Assembly: GCA_902363575.1 (NCBI GenBank) | Contig: CABJAJ010000007.1 | Span: 77,576 to 141,575 of the forward strand | Source: Rikenellaceae bacterium | Lineage (GTDB): Bacteria; Bacteroidota; Bacteroidia; Bacteroidales; Rikenellaceae | Length of the DNA stretch: 64,000 bases | Direction: 5' to 3' | Shown here: piece by piece, positions 18,136 through 28,568 of the stretch | How the letters are laid out: each line of letters opens with the position of its first letter | How positions within the stretch are numbered: position 1 is the stretch's first letter | Made by a program: the position numbers and the translations under genes | Notes under the pieces: model-generated | Told to the model about the DNA's origin: nothing | The model's input: the letters and a program-made list of their open reading frames with translations, nothing else | Database searches by the model: none

Positions 18136-18882
18136 ATGGAAAAGCGCATGAAAATCGTGGTTTTTACGGGTGCGGGGGTCAGCGCCGACAGCGGGCTGGC
18201 CACCTTCCGCGACGCCGACGGACTGTGGGCCAACTACCGCATCGAGGAGGTCTGCACACCCGAGGCGCTGCAATACAACCGGGCGAAGGTGATCGACTTT
18301 TACAACCTCCGCCGCCGGGAGCTGCTGGAAAAGGAGCCCAATGCGGGACACTATGCGATCGCGGAGCTGGAAAAATGGTTCGACGTGGAGGTCATCACCC
18401 AGAACGTCGATAATTTCCACGAACGGGCCGGGTCGGGCCGGGTGATCCACCTGCACGGCGAGCTCACCAAGCTGCGCTCGTCGCGCAACCCCGACCTGAT
18501 CTGCCCGATCGAAGGGTGGGAACAGCCGCTCGATGCGCGTGCCGCAGACGGGGCCCTGCTCCGGCCCCACATCGTATTTTTCGGCGAGGCGGTGCCGGAG
18601 TTCGAGCGGGCCGCAGGAATCGTTCCCGGCGCCGACCTGATGATCGTTGTCGGCACCTCGCTGGCTGTCTATCCGGCCGCCTCGCTGGTACACTGTCTCC
18701 GACCGGACGTGCCGATCTACCTGGTCGATCCGGGCCGTCCCGATACGGCGCTCATCCGCAATCCGCTGACTCACATCAAGGCCCGTTCGGCCGAGGGGCT
18801 GCCGGCTCTGGTCGAGCGTCTGCGCGGGCAGTACGCCGGGCGGCAGGACGCATCCGAGGGGCGGACAACGACCTGCGGCTGA
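18136..18882 (+). CDS. Sir2-family NAD-dependent protein deacylase lacking the zinc cysteines
   Basis: The 248-residue sirtuin has the NAD motif GAGVSADSG, TQNVDNFH and the catalytic-His segment HLHGEL, and later GTSLAVYPA. It would remove acyl groups from lysines and make O-acyl-ADP-ribose. The usual CxxC...CxxC zinc module after the catalytic His is absent; only one Cys remains in that stretch. The start may be 18136 or the Met at 18148. It stands between gadB and the cobalamin riboswitch, without an obvious operon partner. Confidence 0.85.
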   Translation: MEKRMKIVVFTGAGVSADSGLATFRDADGLWANYRIEEVCTPEALQYNRAKVIDFYNLRRRELLEKEPNAGHYAIAELEKWFDVEVITQNVDNFHERAGSGRVIHLHGELTKLRSSRNPDLICPIEGWEQPLDARAADGALLRPHIVFFGEAVPEFERAAGIVPGADLMIVVGTSLAVYPAASLVHCLRPDVPIYLVDPGRPDTALIRNPLTHIKARSAEGLPALVERLRGQYAGRQDASEGRTTTCG

Positions 18883-18957
18883 GCGGATTCGTATTCTTGT
18901 TCATAACTTGTTCACTCTTTGCTTCCCGGCGCGACGCGCGTTCGGGAAACTATCCTT

Positions 18958-18965
18958 ATTTTTGC
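18958..18965 (+). promoter_or_regulatory. Putative -7 box for the riboswitch/nrdDG transcript
   Basis: TATTTTTG fits TAnnTTTG and lies just upstream of the first paired element of the riboswitch, so the transcript would start near 18972. Confidence 0.55.
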
Positions 18966-18971
18966 TTCGAC

Positions 18972-19145
18972 GCGAGGTTCCCCGCCGGCGGCTGCCGGCA
19001 TGGGATCAAAAGGGAACGCCTGTGTGAATCAGGGACTATTCCCGTAGCTGTAAGCTCCGTTACGGTCTGCACTCTCTCGGCCACTGCCCCTCGGGGGCGG
19101 GAAGGCGTGCGGACGGAGCGAGTCAGAAGACCTGCCTTGCGTGGA
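18972..19145 (+). ncRNA. Cobalamin riboswitch
   Basis: The leader contains GGTTCCC pairing with GGGAAC, then a core with GAATCAGGGACTATTCCCG and GCTGTAAGC, a GCCACTG element, a GGGAAGGCG stretch and the B12 box AGTCAGAAGACCTGCC at 19122-19137. The order and spacing match the cobalamin riboswitch family. It sits about 140 nt upstream of nrdD. The expression platform is probably in 19146-19287, where GC-rich pairing could block translation or transcription when B12 is bound. B12 would thus repress nrdDG (inference). Confidence 0.88.
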
Positions 19146-19287
19146 AAGGCGTCCGCTTCCGGGACCTGAGGCTGCGCCGGGATGAATTGATACCGTAGTA
19201 TATGGGAAGAGTCGGGTCCGTCCGCGCAGGTCGCGGGACGGGATGTCGGCTCCGCACAGAGGATTACGAACAAAACAAGGATAGATT

Positions 19288-21381
19288 ATGGGCATTTCGG
19301 AACTTCACATCGTCAAGCGCGACGGGAAACGCGAGGTATTCTCGGTCGAAAAAATCAAACGCGCAATCGCCAGGGCATTTCTTTCCGTGGGTGGCTATGC
19401 CACCGACGAGGACCTCACGTCGGTACTCAGCCGCGTGCATGTGAGCGACGGCATGAACGTCGAGGAGATACAGAACCAGGTCGAGGTGGCGCTTATGGCC
19501 GAGCGCTATTTCGCCGTGGCCAAGAGCTACATGCTCTACCGGCAGAAGCACACCGAGGAGCGCGAAGACCGCGAAAAGCTCGACTTTCTGATCGACTACT
19601 GTGACGCCTCGAACCCGGCGAGCGGATCGAAGTACGACGCCAATGCCAACGTCGAAAACAAGAACATCGCCACGCTTATCGGCGAGCTGCCCAAGCAGAA
19701 CTTCATTCGGCTCAACCGCCGGCTGCTCACCGACCGCATCAAAGAAATGTATGGCAAGGAGCTGTCGGACAAATACCTGCATCTGCTCAACAACCATTTC
19801 ATCTACAAAAACGACGAAACCTCGATGGCCAACTACTGCGCTTCGATTACCATGTATCCGTGGCTGTTGGGCGGCACGCTCTCGATCGGGGGCAATTCGA
19901 CGCGGCCGACCAACCTCAAATCTTTCTGCGGGGGCTTCGTCAACATGGTTTTCATCGTCTCGTCGATGCTCAGCGGCGCCTGCGCCACCCCTGAATTTCT
20001 GATGTATATGAACTACTTCGTCGAGCAGGAGTACGGCGAGGACTACTACCTGCGGGCCGACGAGCCGGCCGACCTCTCGAAAAAGCGCCGCACCATCGAT
20101 AAGGTGATTACCGACTGTTTCGAGCAGATCGTCTATTCGATCAACCAGCCGACGGGAGCCCGGAACTTCCAGGCCGTGTTCTGGAATGTGGCCTACTACG
20201 ACCGTTACTATTTCGAGAGCCTTTTCGGGGAGTTCCGCTTCCCCGACGGATCGCGCCCGAACTGGGAGTCCCTGAGCTGGCTCCAAAAGCGGTTCATGCG
20301 GTGGTTCAACCGCGAGCGCACCCGGACCGTGCTGACCTTCCCGGTGGAAACCATGGCGCTGCTGACCGAGAACGGCGACGTGCGGGACAAGGAGTGGGGC
20401 GACTTCACGGCGCAGATGTACGCCGAAGGTCATTCGTTTTTCACCTACATCAGCGACAACGCCGATTCGCTCTCCTCCTGCTGCCGCCTGCGCAACGAAA
20501 TCCGGGACAACGGCTTCAGCTACACGCTCGGTGCGGGTGGCGTTTCCACGGGCTCGAAAAGCGTGCTGACGATCAACCTCAACCGCTGCGTGCAGTATGC
20601 GGCCCGCAACGGCGTGCACTACCTCACCTTCCTGGAAGAGGTCGTGGATCTGGTGCACAAAGTGCAGACGGCCTACAACGAAAACCTGCGCCGGTTGCAG
20701 GAGAAAGGGATGCTGCCGCTGTTCGACGCCGGCTACATCAACCTGGCGCGGCAATACCTGACCATCGGCGTGAACGGGCTGGTCGAGGCCGCCGAGTTCC
20801 TGGGCATCCGCATCGACGACAACGACGATTACGCCGCTTTCGTGCAGCAGACGCTCGGGCTGATCGAACGCTATAATCAAAAATACCGCTCGAAGGAGCT
20901 GATGTTCAACTGCGAGATGATTCCGGCCGAGAACGTGGGGGTGAAACATGCCAAATGGGATCGGGAGGATGGCTATGTCGTGCCCCGCGACTGTTACAAC
21001 TCCTATTTTTACGTCGTGGAGGACGAGTCGCTGAACGTGGTCGATAAGTTCCGGCTTCACGGTCGGCGTTATATCGAGCGTCTGACGGGCGGCTCGGCGC
21101 TGCACATGAACCTCGAGGATCATCTCAGCAAGGAACAGTACCGCCACCTGCTGCGGGTCGCAGCCGCCGAGGGGTGCAACTACTTTACGTTCAACATCCC
21201 CAATACGGTATGCAATGCATGCGGGCATATCGACAAGCGGTACCTGGAAACCTGTCCCCATTGTCAGAGCACCGACCTCGACTACCTCACGCGCGTGATC
21301 GGCTACATGAAGCGGGTGTCCAATTTTTCGGCCGCGCGGCAGACCGAGGCGGCACGCCGTTACTATGCCAAAGCGATGTAG
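19288..21381 (+). CDS. nrdD: Anaerobic ribonucleoside-triphosphate reductase (class III)
   Basis: The 697-residue glycyl-radical enzyme makes dNTPs without oxygen. It has an N-terminal ATP cone (residues about 3-95), the barrel with catalytic cysteines, a zinc site CNACG...CPHC near residues 640-660, and the glycyl-radical motif RVIGYM with Gly672. The next gene encodes its activase, 4 nt away. A cobalamin riboswitch in the leader suggests that cells use another, B12-dependent reductase when cobalamin is present. That enzyme is not in this window. Confidence 0.96.
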   Translation: MGISELHIVKRDGKREVFSVEKIKRAIARAFLSVGGYATDEDLTSVLSRVHVSDGMNVEEIQNQVEVALMAERYFAVAKSYMLYRQKHTEEREDREKLDFLIDYCDASNPASGSKYDANANVENKNIATLIGELPKQNFIRLNRRLLTDRIKEMYGKELSDKYLHLLNNHFIYKNDETSMANYCASITMYPWLLGGTLSIGGNSTRPTNLKSFCGGFVNMVFIVSSMLSGACATPEFLMYMNYFVEQEYGEDYYLRADEPADLSKKRRTIDKVITDCFEQIVYSINQPTGARNFQAVFWNVAYYDRYYFESLFGEFRFPDGSRPNWESLSWLQKRFMRWFNRERTRTVLTFPVETMALLTENGDVRDKEWGDFTAQMYAEGHSFFTYISDNADSLSSCCRLRNEIRDNGFSYTLGAGGVSTGSKSVLTINLNRCVQYAARNGVHYLTFLEEVVDLVHKVQTAYNENLRRLQEKGMLPLFDAGYINLARQYLTIGVNGLVEAAEFLGIRIDDNDDYAAFVQQTLGLIERYNQKYRSKELMFNCEMIPAENVGVKHAKWDREDGYVVPRDCYNSYFYVVEDESLNVVDKFRLHGRRYIERLTGGSALHMNLEDHLSKEQYRHLLRVAAAEGCNYFTFNIPNTVCNACGHIDKRYLETCPHCQSTDLDYLTRVIGYMKRVSNFSAARQTEAARRYYAKAM

Positions 21382-21385
21382 GCGG

Positions 21386-21856
21386 ATGGTGAAGTATCAC
21401 AACTTCGACGTGGTGTTCGCCGAAATCCCCGACGAGGTGACGTTGGCGATCAACCTGACGAACTGTCCCAACCGCTGTCCCGGATGCCACAGCCCCCACC
21501 TGCGGGCCGATGGGGGAGAGCCGCTCGACGACGGTGGGCTGCTGGCCCTGCTCGGAAAGTACGCCCGTTCGGTCACATGCGTCTGCTTCATGGGCGGCGA
21601 CGCCGAGCCGCAGGAGGTGGCCCGGCTCGCCCGGGTGGCGAAGCGTGCTTTCCCGGCCCTGCGTACCGGATGGTATTCGGGGCGGGAGCGGCTGCCGGAG
21701 GGCGTTGCGGCCGAGGCGTTCGATTACGTCAAGCTGGGCAGTTGGATCGAGAAGCGGGGGCCACTGACGGCTCCCGGCACCAACCAGCGCCTTTATCGGG
21801 TAGGTGCCGGCGGCACGATGACGGATATTACGGAGCGGTTTCGACGTTCCTCGTGA
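21386..21856 (+). CDS. nrdG: Anaerobic ribonucleotide reductase activating protein
   Basis: This 156-residue radical SAM activase has its [4Fe-4S] motif CPNRCPGC near residues 27-34 and installs the glycyl radical on NrdD. The start at 21386 (MVKYHN) leaves a 4-nt gap after the nrdD stop; an upstream in-frame Met at 21365 would overlap nrdD. It shares the riboswitch-controlled transcript. Confidence 0.93.
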   Translation: MVKYHNFDVVFAEIPDEVTLAINLTNCPNRCPGCHSPHLRADGGEPLDDGGLLALLGKYARSVTCVCFMGGDAEPQEVARLARVAKRAFPALRTGWYSGRERLPEGVAAEAFDYVKLGSWIEKRGPLTAPGTNQRLYRVGAGGTMTDITERFRRSS

Positions 21857-21908
21857 CGGTTTGTCCGGCTCTGTTACCGACCCGGAAGAGTTGCATGACG
21901 GCGGGAGT

Positions 21909-22556
21909 TTATTCCACCGGGTTTTGCGACGAGGTTTTGCGATGCCGTGTCTGCGTCGTCGGGATTTCGGGTGCCGGGTTTCCGATGCGTACGGGCTTAG
22001 GGTCGGGCGTTGAGGCGTTGGCAGGATGTTTCCTGCGCCGTTTGCGCAGCCGTTCGGGCAGATGGAGCAGCCAGACCGCCACAATGCCGATCGAGGCGCC
22101 GACAGCCGCCTCCGTGAAACGCAGCAGCCCGTTCAGCACGGGCGACAGGTCGGGTGAAAAGTGGGAGACCAGCATCACCACCACCAGCGAAATGGTGGCC
22201 ATCTTTCCGTTGTCGGGAATGGCCAGCAACATGCAGACGACCTCCTGCAGAAAGATCGCGGCCAGCAGCCCCCAGACATTGAAACGGAAAATCAGCAGGT
22301 AAACACAGCCGATGACCACGCCGATAAGCGTGCCCAGCAGCCTCAGTCCTCCTTCCCGGAGCGATTCGCGCACGCCGCTCTGCTGCATGACCACCACACA
22401 GGAGGTGCAGGCGAGGATCGACCCTGCGAGCGCCGAGACCGCATCGATGCGCCCGCTTACGCGCACGCCGAGCTGGTAGGCGAGCAGAATACCCAGACAT
22501 TCAAACAGGGTAAAGAAAGGATGCACCCGGAGCAACGCATGACGGAAGCGGTTCAT
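21909..22556 (-). CDS. FUSC-like membrane protein
   Basis: The 215-residue protein has about five to six membrane helices followed by a basic, Pro/Thr-rich cytoplasmic tail of about 55 residues. The hydrophobic pattern and GxxRLLGTLIGVVIG-type segment match the FUSC/aromatic-acid exporter family. It is short compared with full transporters, which are often two such domains plus a soluble part. The start at 22556 (MNRFRH) begins the first helix region. It is convergent to nrdG. The substrate is unknown. Confidence 0.72.
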   Translation of the reverse strand: MNRFRHALLRVHPFFTLFECLGILLAYQLGVRVSGRIDAVSALAGSILACTSCVVVMQQSGVRESLREGGLRLLGTLIGVVIGCVYLLIFRFNVWGLLAAIFLQEVVCMLLAIPDNGKMATISLVVVMLVSHFSPDLSPVLNGLLRFTEAAVGASIGIVAVWLLHLPERLRKRRRKHPANASTPDPKPVRIGNPAPEIPTTQTRHRKTSSQNPVE

Positions 22557-22808
22557 CGGTCGGAAATTTATCGGATAGCGATCCAATAAACGCACCGAAA
22601 AAACCGCATACTGGCGCATCATCCCTCCGGTTCCGATTTTGCCGGCGGCATGATCGGGAAAAATCTTTCCGTTCGCAGCACCGCGATGAACAGTTAGCGG
22701 GCAGGCAGCCCGCACGCCCTTGCAGAGCGAAGTCCCGCTTCGCCATAAAGCCGGATTGCCGCTCCCGACCGCCGGAGCGGTCGTCGCACGCCTTTCGGAA
22801 CAGTTTGT
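22557..22808. other. Intergenic gap between meaB and the FUSC gene
   Basis: No supported gene is seen. A GCGGGC...GCCCGC inverted repeat near 22696-22712 may be part of a weak terminator for meaB on the minus strand. Confidence 0.35.
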
Positions 22809-23924
22809 TTATCGCTCCTTGCCGAAATATAGGTCCAGCAGCCGGTGGGCCGCGACGAACGAACTGATCTGCGCGTCGAGCACCTGTTTCTGGTAGGTGT
22901 CCAGAGCCGCTTCGACGCGGGAATCGTGGTAAAAGCTGCTCTTGAGCGTCTCGTTGATCGTCTCGAACATCCAGTATTTGTTCTGCCGGTTGCGGTTGTG
23001 CTCGAAATAGCCGTTGGCCCGGATGAAGTCAAGGTACTCTTCGACCCCTTTCCACACCTCTTCCAGCCCCGTGCGGGCGACGGCCGAGCAGGTGTACACC
23101 TTGGGCCGCCATCCCGATTCGGGAACCGGGAAGAGCCTGAGCGCACCCTGGAACTGGGTCTGGGCGAGTCCCGCGCGGTGGATGTTTTCGCCGTCGGCTT
23201 TGGTGATTACCATGATGTCGGCCATCTCCATGATGCCGCGCTTGATGCCCTGGAGTTCGTCCCCGGCGCCCGCAATCTGCAGCAGCATGAACATATCGAC
23301 CATCGAGTGTACGGCCGTCTCGGACTGGCCGACGCCGACCGTTTCGATGAAGATGACATCGAAACCCGCCGCTTCGCACAGCACGATCGTCTCGCGCGTC
23401 TTGCGGGCCACGCCGCCGAGCGAACCGGCCGACGGGGAGGGCCGGATAAAGACGTGGGGATTGGTTGAGATGCTCTCCATGCGAGTTTTGTCGCCCAGGA
23501 TCGAACCACCGCTGCGCTCGGAGCTGGGGTCGATGGCCAGCACGGCGAGCTTGTGCCGCAGGGAGGTGACCATCCCCCCGACGGCCTCGATGAAGGTCGA
23601 TTTACCCGCTCCGGGGACCCCCGTGATGCCGATGCGGATCGAGCGGCCCGCATGGGGCAGGCACTTCTCGATGATCTCCTGCGCTTGGGCGTAGTGGTCG
23701 GGGTTGCTGCTCTCGATCAGGGTGATGGCTTGCGAAAGAGTGGTGATGTCGCCCCGCAGAATCCCCTCGACATATTGCGGTGTCGAAAGGGCGCGTTTTT
23801 TCCGACGCACGAAATGGGGATTTACAATGGGCTGGTCGGCGACGCCGGACGTGACGTTGAGTGCGCTGTCGTGATGCTCGTCGAGGTACTCTTTCTCGTA
23901 GTGGTTTATTTTGGTAAAGGACAT
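22809..23924 (-). CDS. meaB: Methylmalonyl-CoA mutase-associated GTPase
   Basis: The 371-residue G3E-type GTPase protects and reloads the B12-dependent methylmalonyl-CoA mutase. It has the P-loop GVPGAGKS near residues 101-108, the AIDPSSERSGGSILGDKTRM-type switch region, ETVGVGQSE and the base motif TKAD. The family length is usually 310-340; here an extra N-terminal 50 residues is present. Its partner pathway genes mce and mmd lie 1.7 kb away on the other strand. The mutase genes themselves are not in the window. Confidence 0.93.
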   Translation of the reverse strand: MSFTKINHYEKEYLDEHHDSALNVTSGVADQPIVNPHFVRRKKRALSTPQYVEGILRGDITTLSQAITLIESSNPDHYAQAQEIIEKCLPHAGRSIRIGITGVPGAGKSTFIEAVGGMVTSLRHKLAVLAIDPSSERSGGSILGDKTRMESISTNPHVFIRPSPSAGSLGGVARKTRETIVLCEAAGFDVIFIETVGVGQSETAVHSMVDMFMLLQIAGAGDELQGIKRGIMEMADIMVITKADGENIHRAGLAQTQFQGALRLFPVPESGWRPKVYTCSAVARTGLEEVWKGVEEYLDFIRANGYFEHNRNRQNKYWMFETINETLKSSFYHDSRVEAALDTYQKQVLDAQISSFVAAHRLLDLYFGKER

Positions 23925-23931
23925 GGGTTAT

Positions 23932-24393
23932 TTAAGGTAGTGATTGTTCGATGGTTTCAACGGTGAGGGTTCGCGTGTTGCCCATCCAGAGGGCCCGGTT
24001 GCGGGCATCGACCAGCACGCCGAACGGGATGTAGCTCACGCCGAAATTGCCGAAGTCCCGCTCCGCACCCAGCGCGACGACCAGCAGCGGGGAGACTTTC
24101 TCGCCCAGCAGACGGGTTACAGTGGCTTCCGGTTCGCGGGTCAGCACGATTACGTGGAGTTTGGACCCTAATTTGTTGGAGAGCTCCTCCAGGTGCCCGA
24201 CCGACTCCAGGGCACCTTTGCCGGGCGAATAGAAGAACTCGAAGTAGGTCAGCGGGGCCGACGAAGGACGCACGCCGCCGAGCCATGTGTCGGCTTTCAG
24301 TTCCGGCACGCGCTCCCCGATGACCACGCGTTGCGCCTGCGCCGCGGCGATGCAGCCGAGCGTCGCCAACAGGATGAGCCAAACTCTCTTCAT
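23932..24393 (-). CDS. Exported thioredoxin-fold protein (DUF4174-like) without redox cysteines
   Basis: The 153-residue protein has a cleavable signal peptide (cut expected after AQA near residue 20) and a TlpA/thioredoxin-like pattern of alternating strands and helices. The CxxC motif is absent, so it cannot be a normal disulfide oxidoreductase. It lies 7 nt upstream of meaB on the same strand. The start at 24393 gives the signal peptide; an upstream Met at 24423 does not. The precise role is unknown. Confidence 0.6.
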   Translation of the reverse strand: MKRVWLILLATLGCIAAAQAQRVVIGERVPELKADTWLGGVRPSSAPLTYFEFFYSPGKGALESVGHLEELSNKLGSKLHVIVLTREPEATVTRLLGEKVSPLLVVALGAERDFGNFGVSYIPFGVLVDARNRALWMGNTRTLTVETIEQSLP

Positions 24394-24466
24394 AGGGCGT
24401 TTTATTTTGAGCGAAGATAGCAATTATTTACCAGTTTAGCAGTTTTTTTTCGGACAACCTCAAATT

Positions 24467-25444
24467 ATGAAAATCGGATTCGATCCCCTGATGCACCCCT
24501 CGGACAAGAGTTATGCCACGCGGCTCGCGGAGCTGCTCGCACGCTATGCGCCTGACCACGAATATACCTGCGATGCCCGCCGGCTGTCCGAATGTGACCT
24601 TTACCACGGCATCCGCAGGCTCCGCAGCGCGGAAAAAGGCGACCCGAAACAGGTGGTCGTGCTCTTCGACCTCAACTTTCTGCGCCATCCCGCCATGTGG
24701 CCCCTGCCCGAGCGGTGGCTTCGCGTCAGGGCGATTCGCACGGGGTGTCTGCACGCCGACTGCGTGGTGACTGTCCGTGCGGAGTACAAGCGCGAACTGA
24801 CCCGCCGGCTGCGTCTCGACGAGCGGAAAATCCGGGTGCTTCCCTCGCTCGGGGTGCTGACGGAGCACGAATCCGGGAGTCCCTGCGCGGAGGAGAAAAT
24901 ACGCCGTAAATATATGCTTCCCAATCGGTTCCTGCTCATGGTGGGGACCAACGAACCGGGGCATCATCAGAAAACGGTCATCGACGGAATGATCGGCACG
25001 GGAGGGGATTTCAATCTGGTGATCTGCGGCCGCCGGACAGCCTATGCCGACCAGTTGCTGGCTTACGTGCGCGAAAATCACCTGGCCACGAAGGTCAGCT
25101 TCGTCTATGAACCGGGCCCGGCCGATCTCGAGGCTATTTACGGCATGGCCTGCGGTCTGTTATACCTTCCCGACAAAGACGTCTCGCCCCTGCCCGTGGT
25201 CGGAGGCTTGCGCCACGGCCTGCCGATGCTCCTCTCCGACGTGCCGCTCAACCGTGAGACGGCGGGGGATGCGGCGCTTTATGCGGACCCCGCATCGGTG
25301 GACGGGGTAGCGCGTTCGGTGCGCAGGCTGCTGCACGACGACGCGCTGCGGCAGGAGCTCTGCGCGCGGGCTTCTGTGCAGGCCGGGCACTATTCGGCTC
25401 CGGCGCTCGCCCACGAGCTGGAGGAGCTTTACGCCGCTTTGTAA
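24467..25444 (+). CDS. Glycosyltransferase family 4-like protein
   Basis: The 325-residue protein has a GT-B pattern. The N-terminal domain has a DLYHGI segment, and the C-terminal domain carries FLLMVGTNEPGHHQKT, then a sugar-nucleotide site PDKDVSPLPVVGGLRHGLP that replaces the usual ExFGxxxxE pattern. It would transfer a sugar from a nucleotide donor in the cytoplasm. It stands alone, with a strong terminator downstream and no polysaccharide genes nearby, so the acceptor is unknown. Confidence 0.78.
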   Translation: MKIGFDPLMHPSDKSYATRLAELLARYAPDHEYTCDARRLSECDLYHGIRRLRSAEKGDPKQVVVLFDLNFLRHPAMWPLPERWLRVRAIRTGCLHADCVVTVRAEYKRELTRRLRLDERKIRVLPSLGVLTEHESGSPCAEEKIRRKYMLPNRFLLMVGTNEPGHHQKTVIDGMIGTGGDFNLVICGRRTAYADQLLAYVRENHLATKVSFVYEPGPADLEAIYGMACGLLYLPDKDVSPLPVVGGLRHGLPMLLSDVPLNRETAGDAALYADPASVDGVARSVRRLLHDDALRQELCARASVQAGHYSAPALAHELEELYAAL

Positions 25445-25464
25445 CAGGGCGTATAGGGCGTGCG

Positions 25465-25503
25465 AAGCGGGAGGACGGGTTGGCTGTCCTCCCGCTTTTT
25501 TCG
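25465..25503 (+). terminator. Terminator of the glycosyltransferase gene
   Basis: A 12-bp stem (AAGCGGGAGGAC and its complement) with a 9-nt loop runs into a T tract. Confidence 0.9.
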
Positions 25504-25569
25504 TCTCCTGCACGCAGGTTTCATGCGTGCGGAGGAAAACGTTGTTTTTCCCTTAAAACTTGCCGATTA

Positions 25570-25602
25570 TTTGGCTTATTCAAAATATTTGGTGTATTTT
25601 TG
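25570..25602 (+). promoter_or_regulatory. Promoter of the methylmalonyl-CoA decarboxylase operon
   Basis: TTTG at 25570-25573 and TATTTTTG at 25595-25602 are 21 nt apart, an excellent Bacteroidota promoter. The leader is about 60 nt, AT-rich and free of GC, as seen for highly expressed genes. Confidence 0.8.
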
Positions 25603-25669
25603 TGTGCATTTATTCGGAAAAATTTTTACTAATACCATAACATCTAATCTCAATCTAATCTCAAAAACC

Positions 25670-26080
25670 ATGAAAGTATCTCACATCGAGCATCTTGGAA
25701 TTGCTGTGAAGAGCCTCGACGAGGCGATCCCCTATTGGGAGAACGTGATCGGCCTGAAGTGCTATGCCATCGAGGAGGTGCCCGACCAGAAGGTCCGCAC
25801 GGCGTTCCTCATGCTCGGCCAGACGAAGATCGAGCTGCTCGAGCCCACCAGCGAGGATTCGACCATCGCCAAGTTCATCGAGAACCGCGGCGTCGGCATC
25901 CACCACATGGCCCTGGCCTGCGAGCAGATCGAGGAGCAGCTCGCCGATGCCGAGGCGCACGGGATCCGTCTGATCGACAAAACCCCGCGCAAGGGAGCCG
26001 AGGGCATGACCATCGCTTTCCTGCACCCGAAATCGACCCAGGGTATCCTGACCGAGCTTTGCGAGAACAAGAACAAATAA
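25670..26080 (+). CDS. mce: Methylmalonyl-CoA epimerase
   Basis: The 136-residue vicinal-oxygen-chelate enzyme interconverts (R)- and (S)-methylmalonyl-CoA in the succinate-to-propionate pathway. Metal ligands are visible as the His of IEHLGIAV, the His pair in GIHHMAL and the Glu in LTELCE. The start at 25670 fits the family N terminus. It is the first gene of a five-gene operon, 18 nt before mmdA. Confidence 0.95.
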   Translation: MKVSHIEHLGIAVKSLDEAIPYWENVIGLKCYAIEEVPDQKVRTAFLMLGQTKIELLEPTSEDSTIAKFIENRGVGIHHMALACEQIEEQLADAEAHGIRLIDKTPRKGAEGMTIAFLHPKSTQGILTELCENKNK

Positions 26081-26098
26081 CCATCCAGTACAAGTCTT

Positions 26099-27661
<1,563 letters not shown>

Positions 27662-27662
27662 C

Positions 27663-28091
27663 ATGAAGCGTTTCTTATTGACCGGAGGCGGCCTGCTCGC
27701 AGCGGCCGCAGCCTCGGCCAAAGGTTCCGATACGATCCTGGAACACGACCCCAATGGCATCTATGTGGCGATCATCTCGGTCGGCACGGTGCTCTTCGCG
27801 CTGGTCGTCCTCTTCGCCCTCATTTCGTGGTTCGCCCGGATCATGAAACGTGCGGCGCAGAAGAAGGCGGCTCTCTCGAAAGGCATGCCGGTGACGGAGG
27901 TGTGCGACAGCGTGGAAAACGGTGAGGTGATCGCCGCCATCGCCCTGGCCATCAAACTCCACAAGGCCGAGATGCATGATCGCGAGAGCGACGTAATCAC
28001 CATCAACAAGGTAGCCCGCGTTTACTCTCCCTGGAGCTCCAAGATCCACGGCCTGACGCAGATGCCCGAACGTGTACGATTCAAAAAATAA
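27663..28091 (+). CDS. OadG-family gamma/delta subunit of the Na+-translocating decarboxylase
   Basis: The 142-residue protein has an N-terminal hydrophobic stretch and a strong membrane helix around residues 35-58, followed by a basic cytoplasmic tail that likely contacts the carboxyltransferase. The tail ends with a WSSKIHGLTQMPERVRF segment found in Bacteroidota OadG-like proteins. Its start is 1 nt after the mmdA stop, so translation is coupled. Confidence 0.82.
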   Translation: MKRFLLTGGGLLAAAAASAKGSDTILEHDPNGIYVAIISVGTVLFALVVLFALISWFARIMKRAAQKKAALSKGMPVTEVCDSVENGEVIAAIALAIKLHKAEMHDRESDVITINKVARVYSPWSSKIHGLTQMPERVRFKK

Positions 28092-28108
28092 AGAGCAACC
28101 GAACGAAA

Positions 28109-28564
28109 ATGAAAGAATACAATTTCAAGATCAACGGCAACGACTACAATGTGGCCGTGAAAATCCAGAGTGACAACGAAGCGGAGGTGTTGGTCAATGG
28201 GGCCTCCTACACCGTCGAGGTCGTGGACGCAACGGTCAAGAAAGCCGTCGCGGTCAAGCCGCAGGTAGCGGCCGTCCCCGCTTCGCATCCCGTGCAGCCT
28301 TCGACGGTGCAGGTTTCCAAACCCGCCCCGGCAGCGGCCGGAAATGCGGGCGAAAGCCCCGTCAAGAGCCCGCTGCCGGGTGTGATCCTCGACATCCGCA
28401 TCAAGGAGGGGGATACGGTTTCGGTGGGCCAGACCCTGATGGTGCTCGAAGCCATGAAAATGGAGAACAACATCGACTCCGACCGCGCCGGAGTGGTCAA
28501 GTCCGTCAAGGTCAATCGGGGCGACTCGGTACTGGAAGGCGACGTACTCATAACACTCGGATAG
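28109..28564 (+). CDS. mmdC: Biotin carrier subunit
   Basis: The 151-residue protein has an N-terminal beta-rich segment, a flexible Ala/Pro linker (residues about 50-80) and a C-terminal biotinyl domain with EAMKMEN, where the central Lys carries biotin. It shuttles CO2 from the carboxyltransferase to the beta subunit. It is 17 nt after the OadG-like gene and 4 nt before mmdB. Confidence 0.93.
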   Translation: MKEYNFKINGNDYNVAVKIQSDNEAEVLVNGASYTVEVVDATVKKAVAVKPQVAAVPASHPVQPSTVQVSKPAPAAAGNAGESPVKSPLPGVILDIRIKEGDTVSVGQTLMVLEAMKMENNIDSDRAGVVKSVKVNRGDSVLEGDVLITLG

Positions 28565-28568
28565 CCGT

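Noticed and set aside
19264..21261. A 665-residue minus-strand frame opposite nrdD
   Set aside because: It is a shadow frame with His/Val/Glu-rich artefact composition; NrdD on the plus strand is complete.
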